Below are positions 35,199 through 46,761 of a stretch of DNA of 64,000 nt, in pieces. The DNA is from Sphagnum magellanicum (taxonomy: Eukaryota > Streptophyta > Sphagnopsida > Sphagnales > Sphagnaceae). The stretch covers positions 682,001 through 746,000 of the forward strand of contig CM038916.1 of the NCBI GenBank assembly GCA_021904315.1. Direction: 5' to 3'. Numbering within the stretch: the first letter of the stretch is position 1; each line of letters opens with the position of its first letter. Both the position numbers and the translations under genes were made by a program. Below the pieces are notes generated by a model, which did no database searches, was not told the DNA's origin, and saw only the letters and a list, made by a program, of their open reading frames with translations.

Positions 35199-38100
35199 CT
35201 AAAATCATCAATCAAACAACACACATTTCAAACATCAGCGCAATGAAAGGATTCATGCATCATGTAACCACTTACACATAACCACTTATACCATATAAAA
35301 TGAATACACCATATATAACCACTTACACATGGTAGGTACACCATATAACTGGATACAATATAATAATATTAAATTGATTATAAATATACTATCTTAAACT
35401 CTAAGGTGATTATGTTAAATTATTGATTATCCCAAATTTTCAAACCATTCATTAATGATAAATTAAAAATTATTGAGTTAAGAAAAAACAACCCCAAACT
35501 TTAGAAAATAGTACCAATAAAAAAAAAAACAAAAAGGCCATAACCAAAAACAAAAGAAAAAACCAAATTTGGATGTCACAAAACCATCCATCCCCACTCC
35601 CCTTGTCCCCACTTGTCCCCCCCCCCCACTTGCCCTTGGCACTATCTCCCACCTGGTTTTGGGTTTTGGGCAGGTCAGGCAACCAAAAAAAACTATGTCT
35701 TGGAATAAAGAAGTTGAAACCATCAAAAACAAAACCCATACATTTTTTCAAAAGTGTATTGCATTCATAAAAAAATTCATGACAAAATATATTTATGTTT
35801 TCTAAAAAAATGAAAATATTTTAAATTAGTTTCGTAATTTTATACACATGAGCCACACACTTTTGTAAAATTATGGGACAAATAACATTTACATTTCAAT
35901 TACCTTTCCTAAAATGATTTACATGTTGTGAATATCATGACATTTTCACAAAAAATGTATGACATATTTTTAATTATATAGAAAAGGAAACAATCAATCT
36001 TCAGGTTTTAGGCAAGTTATTAGTTTTAATGGGTTGTACATGACAAATAATGCATAACAAAAAGTAACTCAATTTGCTGCCAGCGTCAAAAGTTGTAAAC
36101 TTTCTGAAGTTTATAAGGGAAAATGTATACAATATCGAAACGAAATTTTACATAAAAAATAAGAGAAAATAAATAAATCATGTCATACATTTTAAGAACT
36201 AATTTAGTGTCAAATGAACAAGTAGAAATTGCTTTAACTCGAATCTTTGGAATTGACCTTAAAAAAGCAATTCAAGTTTGTGATCAATCAGACCTTAATG
36301 ATAATATCAAGGTTAATAACTTGAGTATTCACCATTAGGTTTTCTCAGTGATACAACACACTTTTTTGTTGGACATTGTGAGACTATGTCTGTCTATCAA
36401 ATGGAATGATCTTGGGAGGTTGTGTCACCATACCGTGAATTGTGACAAATGGATTTGTGTGTCATGATGATGTTGCGGGGGATACATAGTAGGTGTGGTC
36501 CTCACATGGTGTGTGGCAGGTCCATCTATCAGAGGCAAGAGTGGTCCATACATTGCAAAAGTTGGCAGAAATGGAAATGGTAGTGAATGACAAGTTACTA
36601 TAGAGCAGAAGAAGACAGATTGGCCAATTTCAGCTGCAAAGATTGTCACACCAGATCAGGCACTAGATTCGATGAGGATTCCCAACTTACTGGATCAATT
36701 GCAGGCTTTTCAAGGTGAAAGCTACTTGATGTCTCTGGACCTGTGGGACCCTACTCTGCAAAGTTCAAAGACTTTTGTTACCCTGTTGCTTTTTCAGACA
36801 ACAATTGATTCCAGTACAACGGTGAGTCATTGCTTCTAGGTAGCTGCAACTTATTTTGAGCATTTCACACAAGTTGAACAGAGTCAATGTTACAAATAAT
36901 TTTAAAGTTTTAGTCAGCTTTGATTGAGTGCTGAACCCAAAGTTGGTCCTAAACAAGATTGAGCTCTAATTTGATTTGAGAAGTCTTTAGAACTAGAGGT
37001 TTATAAATCCAAAAAAAAAATCTCAAAATTGCAACAAAAGTTCTATGAAATGAAATAAACCGAAACCCAAAACTAAAGGTTCCTTTCAAGAATCAGATAA
37101 CACTAGTTTGAATCTTCACAAATAATTTGAAGAAAGTATATTCAATACAGGTAATCTTTTACTCTCAAGAAATGATATTTCATAGAACTAAAAGTGTAAG
37201 TTAAAGCCTCAGGTGGGGCATCAATAAGGGGCCAAGGACTGGGTGATAGCTGAGCCTAGCCACACATTTTGGGAATGTCCCTCACCCTTGCTCTTTAGTA
37301 TCCATTGTAAAGTATGATGATTGAAGGTTATCATGAACCTAAACCCTTGAGGAGGCATAATATCCCTCTTGTGGGGGTGTTTCCAAATGGAGACCTTAAC
37401 CCTTGATTCACACAATTTCAAAACAGCATGACTACCCAATCTCTTCAGTTGTGAGGCCACAGAAGGGCCTTCTATCATGGCATTACACCTTGAGCCTCAG
37501 GCTTCACAATTGCTTCCCAAGGTGTAAGGGCCCAATGCCCTGACAACAAAGCCTTCCCTCATAAATGATAAAGTCATCTTTGAACTTGGGTTGAACAAAC
37601 CAAGCACAAAAAGAGGGAAAGGATCCATGATAAAAATGTAAAAGACCTAGTTTTGTTTTGTCTTGTTTTGTATTGTTTTGTTTTTTGGGTATGGAAGTTA
37701 AGATAGACACACACTTCCAAACATTTGGAGTCCATTTCTATTTTGGTGCTTTTGATACCCCTAATTATTTTCAATAGTGCAATGATAAAAGATTGATTTT
37801 GTAAATATTTTCAAGAGGCAAATCTGAAAGAAGGAGTTTGCTATAGAATTATTTAAGGTGGATTTCCATTATGTTGGTTAAAAGGTTCCCTCCATAAAAT
37901 TACCCTCCCTTTTAAGAAGTTGAGCTTACTTTTTAACCAGGCTAGCCATTTACCCAGTCCAGAGGGGGGTAAATTTATTTTCAATAATAGTGCAATTTAT
38001 ATCATAAATTAAAAATGTTGTTTTATGCTGTCTTATACTTTGAAGAAAATGTACAAATCAATTAAACCCCACCCCGCCCCACCAATAAAAGAAAAGAAAA

Positions 38101-38700
38101 AGAGTTTAAGGTATCCTATATTATTTAAAAGTATTTTTCAACAAGAAAAGATGTTTAACCAGCCGTTTTTACACTTACCATTTTATACAAATGACTGGTG
38201 ATCGCCAGTATATATTGTCAAATATACAAACCAGCCTCAGGGGGATTCACCCGGGCAAAAACCCCTGGTAGGTACCAATTCAAATTAAATAAATTCAAGT
38301 TTCAAAATTGGAGATATTGTGGATAGTGTTACTTTGAGTTATTGTTGGATTTTTTTTTTAAATCACAAAATATGTGCTTTTGGATTGATTGATCAATTTT
38401 ATTTTATTTTTGGCAGTATGAGATTTTTGAGTGCCAACCCTTAAACATTTTCGTACCCAGAAATTAATTTAAAAATTGAAATGACTTTTTTCATAATTGG
38501 GTTTTCTAGAAACTCATATCTCCTCGAACTTTGCATAGGTTTGTCTTAGGATCAATTTTTACCTCTTCAGGTCATGGCAACTCTTACAGTATGATCAAAA
38601 GACATATATAGACATACTTCATTGTTTTTCCTTTCATGACCTAGTTATGGTTTTTTCATAGGAATTCTGAAGTTAAACCCACTTCAACTAGAGTAGTATT
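35199..38700. other. Intergenic sequence, one exon-like open stretch
   Basis: Mostly AT-rich, without a recognised gene. 36596-36822 (+) is open and ends in a good donor (ACG before GTGAGT), reading WPISAAKIVTPDQALDSM and then IPNLLDQLQ ... YLMSLDL. The LLDQL...SLDL spacing faintly recalls a Ty3-type reverse transcriptase motif, but no catalytic DD box follows. I do not call it. Confidence 0.45.
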
Positions 38701-39340
38701 AGGATTGATGACCTTATAGGTGGTTTAAGATACTTGGGCCAACAACAAAGAAGCTTACTTGTCTATATATTAAGATTTTCGTGTGTGTGTTTGTTTGGAT
38801 GTAACCATGTCATAGCCCTCCCAAATTGTAGGCCCCCTACTCTGCTTTTGATATGTCGCCGACATTGAAGAAAGAGTATGAAGCAAAGAAAGCAGGTGCT
38901 TCATTGACCCTCGAGGATTGATGACCTTATAGGTGGTTTAAGATACTTGGGCCAACAACAAAGAAGCTTACTTGTCTATATATTAAGATTTTCGTGTGTG
39001 TGTTTGTTTGGATGTAACCATGTCATAGCCCTCCCAAATTGTAGGCCCCCTACTCTGCTTTTGATATGTCGCCGACATTGAAGAAAGAGTATGAAGCAAA
39101 GAAAGCAGGTGCTTCATTGACCCTCGAGGATTGATGACCTTATAGGTGGTTTAAGATACTTGGGCCAACAACAAAGAAGCTTACTTGTCTATATATTAAG
39201 ATTTTCGTGTGTGTGTTTGTTTGGATGTAACCATGTCATAGCCCTCCCAAATTGTAGGGCCCCCTACTCTGCTTTTGATATGTCGCTGACATTGAAGAAA
39301 GAGTATGAAGCAAAGAAAGCAGGTGCTTCATTGACCCTCG
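38701..39340 (+). repeat. Triple tandem duplication, 213-bp unit spanning an intron-exon junction
   Basis: Units 38701-38913, 38914-39126 and 39127-39340 are almost perfect. The first two look identical base for base; the third differs by one inserted G (TAGGGCC for TAGGCC) and one substitution (GCTGAC for GCCGAC). Each holds the end of an apparent intron (CCCAAATTGTAG) and the first ~85 bases of the following exon. AGGA occurs at both original ends, so the duplication may have arisen through 4-bp microhomology. Only the third unit continues into the complete exon. Confidence 0.95.
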
Positions 39341-39662
39341 AGGAAAACAAAACTAATTATGTTCTGCAACAACTTCATGCTTTTGATGAGAAGGTAGATT
39401 CACAATGCAATTGTTATGTATGCCGGGTCTTGTATTTATTGTCACTATATATATATATACTTAGTAGCCATCCTAGATCACACATCCTAACACATTTGGC
39501 ACATTTAATGGTTTGTTGATTTGCATGCAGGTTTGGGCTAAAGAAGAGAAGAAAACATGGGGTTGGTCACCCTTCTATCGTGTCCTCAAGCATAAGCCAA
39601 TGGCATCAGGTCCACAATGCCCATGGCACCACACTAAGCACATCCATACTTTATGCCCATGA
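39258..39662 (+). pseudogene. Two terminal exons of an unrecognised gene, first exon partly triplicated
   Basis: Exon A (39258-39393, AG acceptor, GT donor) reads APYSAFDMSLTLKKEYEAKK and on to LQQLHAFDEK. Exon B (39531-39659, GCATGCAG acceptor, stop TGA 39660-39662) begins VWAKEEKKTWGWSPFYRVLK. Phases agree (0/0), so they join into a charged, probably helical C-terminal segment. I do not recognise the family. Upstream there is only the triplicated acceptor plus partial exon, no 5' exons. It may be the end of a decayed gene, or of a live gene with a long upstream intron beyond what I can identify. Confidence 0.4.
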
Positions 39663-40011
39663 TGTATGCTTTGTAGTAGGTTATGATTTCAACAGCTTAT
39701 GTGTTGGAAAATGTTTTTGTCAGATTGACACATTCCTTGAAATTTTCGGGTGCACATGTTGCATCCTTTGGCTCATCTTATTCGTGGACTATCCAAACAC
39801 AACATCTTACATTTTGCCTGTGATATGGCACACTTTGTCCGCCTAACAGTTGCGATATAAGATCTGGTTGATTAGAACTTTGCATGATTTCCCAAAATTC
39901 ATCGAAGTCATGAGGATGTCTCTTTATCTTAGCATGATTGAAAAAGAAAAATTGAATAATACTTTCATCTATTAATATACCTCACTTATGGAACTTACAA
40001 CATGCTTTTCT

Positions 40012-40303
40012 TGGCCCTGCCTACCAAGGCAAGGACATTGTGTTTAGATTCATTATAGGGTATAGTAGCTTAAGGGATTTTGGCCCCTTGGTTATAGGTT
40101 TATTTTTATATGAGGATTCTTGAAAGATGATATTTTGGTTTGTGTTGAAACTCGAGATTAGGTTATAAAGTTATAATATCTTGAAGGATTTAGGTTTCTT
40201 TTAGAGGATGTTTTGAAGGTTATATCTTTGCATGGTGAAGTATTTGAGTTTTCTTAATTTTTCTTTGGCCTTCAGATACTTTTTAATGCAAATGGCAAGG
40301 CCA
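40012..40303. mobile_element. MITE-like element, family 1 copy C, inverted relative to copies A and B
   Basis: Terminal repeats TGGCCCTGCC (40012-40021) and GGCAAGGCCA (40294-40303) bracket the reverse complement of the family 1 body: GGGATTTTGGCCCC, TATTTTTATATGAGGATT and TTGCATGGTGAAGTATTTGA. It lies about 820 bp upstream of AKR2, as copy B lies about 500 bp upstream of AKR1, but in the opposite orientation. Confidence 0.75.
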
Positions 40304-41125
40304 CAATGTGAACACACCCCTTATTTGTTTACAGTCAACTAAAATGATAAGAGCATGCAATCCCCAGGCACAACTTGGGTAAGTTATGAGACAGAAGCAC
40401 AGTGAAAAAGCGTTTCATGTCCTCCTACCATCCATCCATCCATCCATCACATTGCACAATACATCACCCTAAACCCAGAGTCTTGAATTACTCTGGCCAC
40501 CACAAAATTCCTAAATGGTTAGCAAGAGATAAAACCACCCACACCTTTCTTATACTAGACAACTGGCTAGGCACTACCGAACCTGGCTCCTAGAATGGGT
40601 TAGGTTCATACCTATTGGGAGTATCTGCCACCCCCCTGCCCCCCCCCCCCTTGCTTGTAACAAACTAGAGAGCAGACCGGCAGATTCAGCCTTGCAGAAT
40701 CCGCAACCATAGGCTTCAAGGGTGGTCGATTCTGCATTTTTTTTGGGGGACGAGAATTAATTCTCATGCAAATCTGGCAAACAATCACTTTTCTTAGGGG
40801 GAGACCTTGCGCTTCTTCCAATCCTTAAACCCAATTTACGCTCCAGAAAATTCAAACACCAGTCAAGTCCCCAATCCCCACGCGCCAACGCATTGGATTG
40901 TCGCGGGACTGCAAAACCCCTCTTTCTGACTTTAAAGTTAGCCTCTTCACTACTCATCATTTGCTTGTAGAGAGTTTGCAGAGCTCTCCTCTGTTTCCAG
41001 TTTTTCCTACATCGGATTTCAAGTACTCTTGAGCAGCTAGCTACTGGTATAATTGCTTTCCCAAGTTCGGGAAGAGAGAGACAGACAGAGCTCTGTAATA
41101 TTTTCAGTAGCGTAGTATTATTGCT

Positions 41126-41405
41126 ATGGCGTCTCATGATGAGTATCGTCATCAGCTTCCGAGTGTTCCAAGGAGGAAGCTTGAGGGTGCTGAAGGATTG
41201 GAAGTCTCAGCTCTGGGTTTGGGATGCATGGGAATGAGTTCATTCTATGGAGTTGGAACGCTTGAGGAGGAGATGATTGAGCTCATCGAATTTGCTCTGA
41301 ACAGTGGAATTACTTTCCTTGATACTGCTGATCTCTATGGTCGTCATCCCAACGAAGTTCTCGTCGGCAAGGTGATGATGAATTCCTCAGCTCTCTCAAC
41401 TCTAA

Positions 41406-41446
<41 letters not shown>

Positions 41447-43130
41447 TCTAAACCCTCTCTCTCTCTCTCTCTCTCTCTCAACTTTGAAGCTGAGATCTGT
41501 GCAATCATATCCAGGACCATGGCCATGCAGAATCTGAATTAGCTACAGGTATCATGATGAGAGTTGTGGGATCATGTGTGGAATTGTACATGAAAATTGC
41601 TAGTGCAGGCAATCAAAGGTATCCCGCGGGAGAAGTTCCAAGTGGCCACCAAATTTGGACACATGGTGTCAGCAGAGGGGAAATTCGGTGCACGAGGAGA
41701 CCCAGAGTGGGTGAGAAAAGCTTGTGATGGAAGCTTGAAGAGATTGTGTGTGGATTATATCGACCTTTACTACCTCCATCGCACTGATCCCACAGTACCC
41801 ATTGAAATCGCTGTATGTAATATGCAACTCCCAGTCCCTCTAGATCCCTCATTTCTTGCATAGTTTTCCATGCAAGAGATTCAGCTCCCGGGTCAGATCA
41901 AGCAGAGATGCAGGTAGTCTTGTACCAGCTGGCTAGCTACATCTTCCTTGAGCAAAATTCTGTGGAAAAAAAATCAGACATGGGCTGATGCAGGATTCAA
42001 GCATGAAATTATTATGTTGCACAGGTGGGGGAGATGAAGAAGTTGGTGGAAGAGGGGAAGGTGAAGCATCTAGGGTTGTCTGAAGCTTCTGCCTCTGAGA
42101 TCCGCCGTGCACACACAGTTCATCCCATCACTGCTGTGCAAATGGAGTGGTGCCTCTGCACCCAGCATTTGGAAAAGGACATTGTTCATACTTGCAGGTA
42201 ATAAAACAATTTATGCCTGCAATTACACCTGCTAATCAACCCCTTGTGGAAATCAACTCTATCAGCCATGACAGAAAAAAAAATCTTGAAAATACTTATT
42301 AAATTTGCAACTCCAGAACTAAATTCACAACTACATTTGTTCAATCTGCAACAGTTCCACTACTAGATTCACTACTAGATTCACAACTTTCAATACCAAA
42401 AAAAAGAGAAAAAAAGAAAGATCTTGCTGAAGGATTGTGTGCATTTGTGTGTGTGTGCACGTGTGTAGAGAGCTGGGGATAGCATTAGTACCTTACAGTC
42501 CTCTTCGACATGGGTTCTTTGCTGACTCCAAACCTGAAGCAGGAAATCAAGATTTCCGTAATGTGTGCAATCTCTCCTCCTCCAACTTTCCCGCCCTCCT
42601 TTCCTCTGCCTGATGTTGTAATTTGATGTATAGCTGGTACTTGGATCATGAAGAATCAGAAATGCAAATTAGAGCACAATTGTATTGAGGTTTAATAAGA
42701 CTAGAGAGAAACTGATGGATATCATGTATGTGTGTTGTTGCTCTAAGTTCAGTTTCAACCAAGGTTGACAGGTGAGAATTTGGAGAAGAATGAACTGCTG
42801 TGGGCACGAGTGGAGGCAATTGCAGCCAGGAAAGGATGCTCATTGAACCAGCTTGCTCTTGCCTGTTTTCTGCACAATGGCAAGGATGTGGTTCCCATTC
42901 CTGAGATTACCAAGAAGGCAAATCTAGAGTCAAACATCAGGGCAGTGGGCATTTCTCTCTCCAATGAAGAGATCAAGGAAATTGAAGCTGCTGTTCTGAT
43001 AAGCAAAGTTGCAGGTGACAGGTACCATGCACATCATCTCAAAGCCACATGGTGCTATGCAGCAACCCCACCTCTTTCTTCATGGAACGGGTCTGAAGCA
43101 GTGGGTTTTGTTTTTGGTGCAAATTTGTAA
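41126..43130 (+). CDS. AKR2: aldo/keto reductase paralogue, five exons, altered cofactor-site residues
   Basis: Exons 41126-41371, 41609-41812, 42025-42197, 42469-42562 and 42753-43130 join in frame to 364 residues with the same intron positions and phases as AKR1. The catalytic tetrad is kept (Asp66, Tyr71, Lys97, His139), so an NADPH-dependent carbonyl reductase fold is expected. Conserved positions of the C-terminal cofactor region differ from AKR1: YSPLRHGFF instead of YSPLGRGFF (Arg221, His222), PIPEITKK instead of PIPGTTKK (Glu290), and LACFL instead of LAWVL (Cys277). The C-terminus is longer by a few residues (GFVFGANL) because the AKR1 stop context is lost. Promoter sequence is unlike AKR1. 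Either relaxed constraint or changed cofactor/substrate preference is possible; the open frame argues against simple decay. Confidence 0.87.
41406..41480. repeat. Compound CT microsatellite in AKR2 intron 1
   Basis: Two long CT runs separated by CAACTCTAAACC, an internal duplication of the AKR1-type CT tract. Located ~35 bases after the exon 1 donor, it makes a long polypyrimidine stretch near the wrong end of the intron. Confidence 0.9.
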
Positions 43131-43685
43131 ATTGCAAAGGCACAGGGCAAGTTCCATGACAGAAGAATTTCCCATAGAGAAGAAGCTGGTGCCTCACACT
43201 ACTATGTTCCAATTACCTTGGAATTGTAGCAGTGTTTTTTAACTGCTCACGAATGACTAGATCCGCAGTATAATTATGTTGCATAGTGGTAGATCAGTTG
43301 TCTACAAACTTTCATGTGCATCATTGTCGCAAGTGATTTCAGTACATATTTGCTGTGTTTGTATGGGACTTATGAGTATGATAATTCAAGGCTTTTCTTT
43401 CAGCTGCATTCAATAGTGGGAAATAGCAACTTAGCGATGATGCCATTGTCACTGAATGCGTATATTGTTCTATGAACTGTTTATTGGTTTCTGGGGGTTT
43501 TGTCATGTATGGGGTCTAGACTCGGATTGAAGGAGTTCTGGAAGAGCTTAAGTAGATTATGACTTGGGAAGAACATTGTCAAGTCCAAAAGCTCCAATCC
43601 CTTGGACAGAAGTGCTTGGTTATAAACATGCAGTAGCTGGAAGGGGTGTCATCTCATAAGTATGGAATCAACAGAAGCATCTTTG
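43131..43685. repeat. 3' flank of AKR2 shared with AKR1
   Basis: Collinear with 20640-21205 up to GCATCTTTGGGTA, with small indels. It marks the downstream limit of the AKR part of the duplication on this side. Confidence 0.8.
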
Positions 43686-46268
43686 GGTAGCAGTGGTATT
43701 TTTCTACAGGCATGTACTGAAATTGACTCACAGTGGTGCAGGAGGGGGCCTGCAAATGGCCAGTATGCTGGCTCAGATTTATCTGCAGCTGAGGATCTCA
43801 TTTTAGTGGAGGAAGACATGGATCATACTACAATGACAGCAGAAGCCAGCAGGAACATAAGGGTGGCTGCTAAAGCAAAAGACTTGAACACCTCTTTGCT
43901 TACAAGTGATGAAATGAAGGTCAGAACATCTACCATCTAATCTGATATCATGTTTGATTACAACTTGTCGTGTGCTTTTAGTTACAGGTGAGTTCAAGAC
44001 TTAAGCTTGTGATTAACTTGCAACCACTGGATGCAAGTTAAGCCCTGGCTCAGGTTACAAGTACCAATCCAGATGCTCTCAGGGTATGTTCTGGGGCTTA
44101 ATATGTAAGATTTACGGAAAGCAGGAGATTAAGTGAGCAAGCTCTTAGATGAGATGCTCCAGGGTAGGTGATACCGCTCACTAAAAAAATTGAACCATTG
44201 ACAAAATGTTCTCATTTTATCTTGTAAATTTGATCAGCCCCATGGGAATTCTTAGACAGAGTTTGACCATCTACTATCACAAGCATCTTCAGACTTGGAT
44301 GAGCTCCAAGCAGCTGACATTAATCTAGACATTGCTCAGCAATTGTATTGAGCTACAGTGAGGTAGTAACTTGGTATTGGGATGTTTGGCTCTTGGATCA
44401 GAAATTGGAGCCCATGGCTGAACTACCACCTATCAATGGCAATTTCTACCCAGATGGTGGCCCAGGCATACAAGGTGTGAATATCAACAATGGCATGCTC
44501 ATGCCGAGGTCCTGGAATGGAGATATGGTTAACGGTTCAAAACAGCCGATTTGGGTTATAGCAAGTCCTGTGCTGAACTTGTCACCCAGTGGAGGTATCA
44601 ATCCTTTTGGTGATGTGTATGTTTCAAAAGCTGATGATGTTTCGATGGCCCTTTTCTATGGGGAAGATGTTCCCCAAGAACTGTAGACATGTAAACTGTT
44701 GATTTTCTAGAGGATTTTATTTGGATTCCAAAGTCCTCCATTTCCTGTGATACCTTTGATAAATATACTCAGCCAGAGTGTGCAGGTATTGACATGATCC
44801 ATATACCTCAGGGTGATCCCAATATCTCTATTACTGCTCAGTTGGGTGTAATCAATAGTCAGTTACAGGTTCCTGAGGCTTTCTAGTTCTAAGTTCTGCA
44901 TCCAAGTAGTCACCAGTGGTATGCTTAAAGGATATGTTCAGGGTGCAGGAGGCCCCAAGCACTACCCTATATATAGGCCTCTATGTCTTTCAGGCATAGA
45001 TGCTTGCATATACAGGGACATGCTAAAATGAAACAAAAGCTCTTTCCTTCAGAAGCTTGTTGCAGCTTGAATGAGGATACTGTTGACTTTTTGATTAGCG
45101 ATGTCTCTTGAGTGCTAGCCAACATCACATCTGAGTCTTCCCATTGCTTCCGGAAAGGCAACAGAAACTCAGGACGCAGATTATGTATAATGGTTTGCCC
45201 AAGTTTTTGGGAAGATTATTATATGCTTATCTACACCCACTGTTGGGAGCTGATGAACTCAGTGGGTAGTCATGGCAGCTTGTCACTGCCATTCGTGATG
45301 AAGGTGATGGTCTGTCACTTTGTGAGCAACTCTCATGAGGTTATGACTGCACTCATTGTTGTGTTACCTATAATTGTTGTTGTGGAGATTGCTCTAGTTC
45401 TAAGTTGTTTTCTTTTCTCAGATGGTCAGTTTTATCATCATTCTGAATAGGAAATGCTACTCTCTAAAAGTTCTCTCAAATAGGACTAGAGGTTTGCTCA
45501 ATAAAGAGAAATTCCTTTTCTGAATTGCAACAAAGCCTTTAAGTGGGCAGCTTTTTTTATCCCACTTTAGTCTTCATTCATCTCCTCCTTTTCATTTGCT
45601 ATCTTTTGTTCTTCCCAATGCTCCTCTTTTTCTTTTTGTAGTTTTCCATGTTCGGTCTATGTTTCCCTTTTGTGGTATAGGACTCTGAGTGAGTCTTCTG
45701 TGAGACAAAGACTGAGTATCCAAGCTAGTGATCGCACTGGCCTATACCTGCAGTAGGGAGCTGATGAAGTCAGTGGGTGGGTATGTTGTGATAGATAAGT
45801 CACCATCATACATGTTACTCTTGATGGTCCCTGAAAAAGTGAGAGATTATCACTTCTGTTCATATCACCAGTTCTATGTTCTTGTTGTTTTTGATCTTCC
45901 CTGGTGTGTTTTCTTCTTCCTAATTCTTCAATCCTTATCTGGAAGTTTTTCTTTGACTTAAAAGTTTCTTGCTTGGTCCTGTTTCCCTTGATTGTGAGTA
46001 TCCAGATTCCACATGAGAATTATTATAAGTCTTTTGTAAATAAGGGATTTCCATTATAAGTTCATTACTAATGGCCTTTGAATTTTACAGTACTGAAAAT
46101 TGCACAGCTCTTGATTCCAACCAGTGTTGTGAAGGTATTAGAAACAGGGCAGACCTGGTGGTTTTTTACCAGTTCTTTCAGAGAAAACTGATGGGTGAAA
46201 CAAGTAAAGAATTGTCAGCTCCAGGAACCAGTGGTTCAGTTACTGGCAAAAACACTTCATGTAGATAA
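43661..46268 (+). other. Unrecognised coding-like fragments, probably a decayed mobile element or gene
   Basis: Several open stretches have non-random composition but no family I can name. 43661-43940 begins MESTEASLGSSG. 44390-44685 contains ELPPINGNFYPDGGPG and ends YGEDVPQEL. 44735-44884 reads DMIHIPQGDPNISITAQLG. 43987-44040 reads RLKLVINLQPLD, faintly like an RT motif (LVINxxPL). A phrase ending in GGGAGCTGATGAA(C/G)TCAGTGGGT occurs twice (45247-45269 and 45757-45779), which suggests an old internal duplication. A TATA-containing segment follows (46389). The pieces sit in the interval that differs between the two duplicated AKR blocks, consistent with an insertion here. Confidence 0.35.
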
Positions 46269-46388
46269 CCACCCTCAAAAGTGAGAACTACGAGTTCTGA
46301 AGGTGGATTATGTCTGGGTTTAGGGTCTGGAGAGTCTGTTATATTTTAGGGTTTTGGGGGTGACGAGGGTGAGGGCGACCTTTAGAGT

Positions 46389-46398
46389 ATAAAAAGGG
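46389..46398 (+). promoter_or_regulatory. Candidate TATA box
   Basis: TATAAAAAGG lies about 30 bases upstream of a CTCCCACTTAGTC pyrimidine-rich stretch that could be an initiator. Downstream there is a short direct repeat (CTGCTTTGTCAGCTGCTGGCTC) but no clear gene. It may belong to a promoter-containing LTR of a decayed element. Confidence 0.35.
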
Positions 46399-46534
46399 CA
46401 GGTTCTGCCTCCCACTTAGTCTTCTGCTGTTTTTTGCAATTTGTCTTTTATGCTCTAATGTTGCTTTTGTTTTTTGCTTTTGTTGCTGTCACTTCTGCTG
46501 CTATTTTGCACTGTTCTCTTGGCTGTTGGCTCTC

Positions 46535-46598
46535 CCATGCTGCTTTGTCAGCTGCTGGCTCTCTCACACTGCTTTGTCAGCTGCTGGCTCACTCACAC
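46535..46598. repeat. Short tandem repeat, ~32-bp unit
   Basis: The phrase CTGCTTTGTCAGCTGCTGGCTC followed by TCTCACA or ACTCACA is repeated about twice, preceded by related GCTGTTGGCTCTC sequence. It lies in the transcribed side of the candidate TATA box at 46389. Confidence 0.7.
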
Positions 46599-46761
46599 CA
46601 CTCTCAGCTGTTGGCTTTCTGATCGTCGCAGCTCAATTGCTCTAAAATGGTAAGCAGTCATTCATTTTCCTCCATTGAAGTCACTACTTTGAGTTTTTGT
46701 CGTTGCAAACTTTCATCACAATTCTTGTACATAACTAACTTGTGCATGTGTTGTTTGTATT

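Noticed and set aside
35470..35751. Overlapping plus and minus frames around a C-rich tract
   Set aside because: Caused by a homopolymer C run and low complexity; no domain on either strand.
36596..36822. Possible reverse-transcriptase fragment (LLDQL...SLDL)
   Set aside because: No catalytic DD box or neighbouring RT motifs; similarity is too short to support a call.
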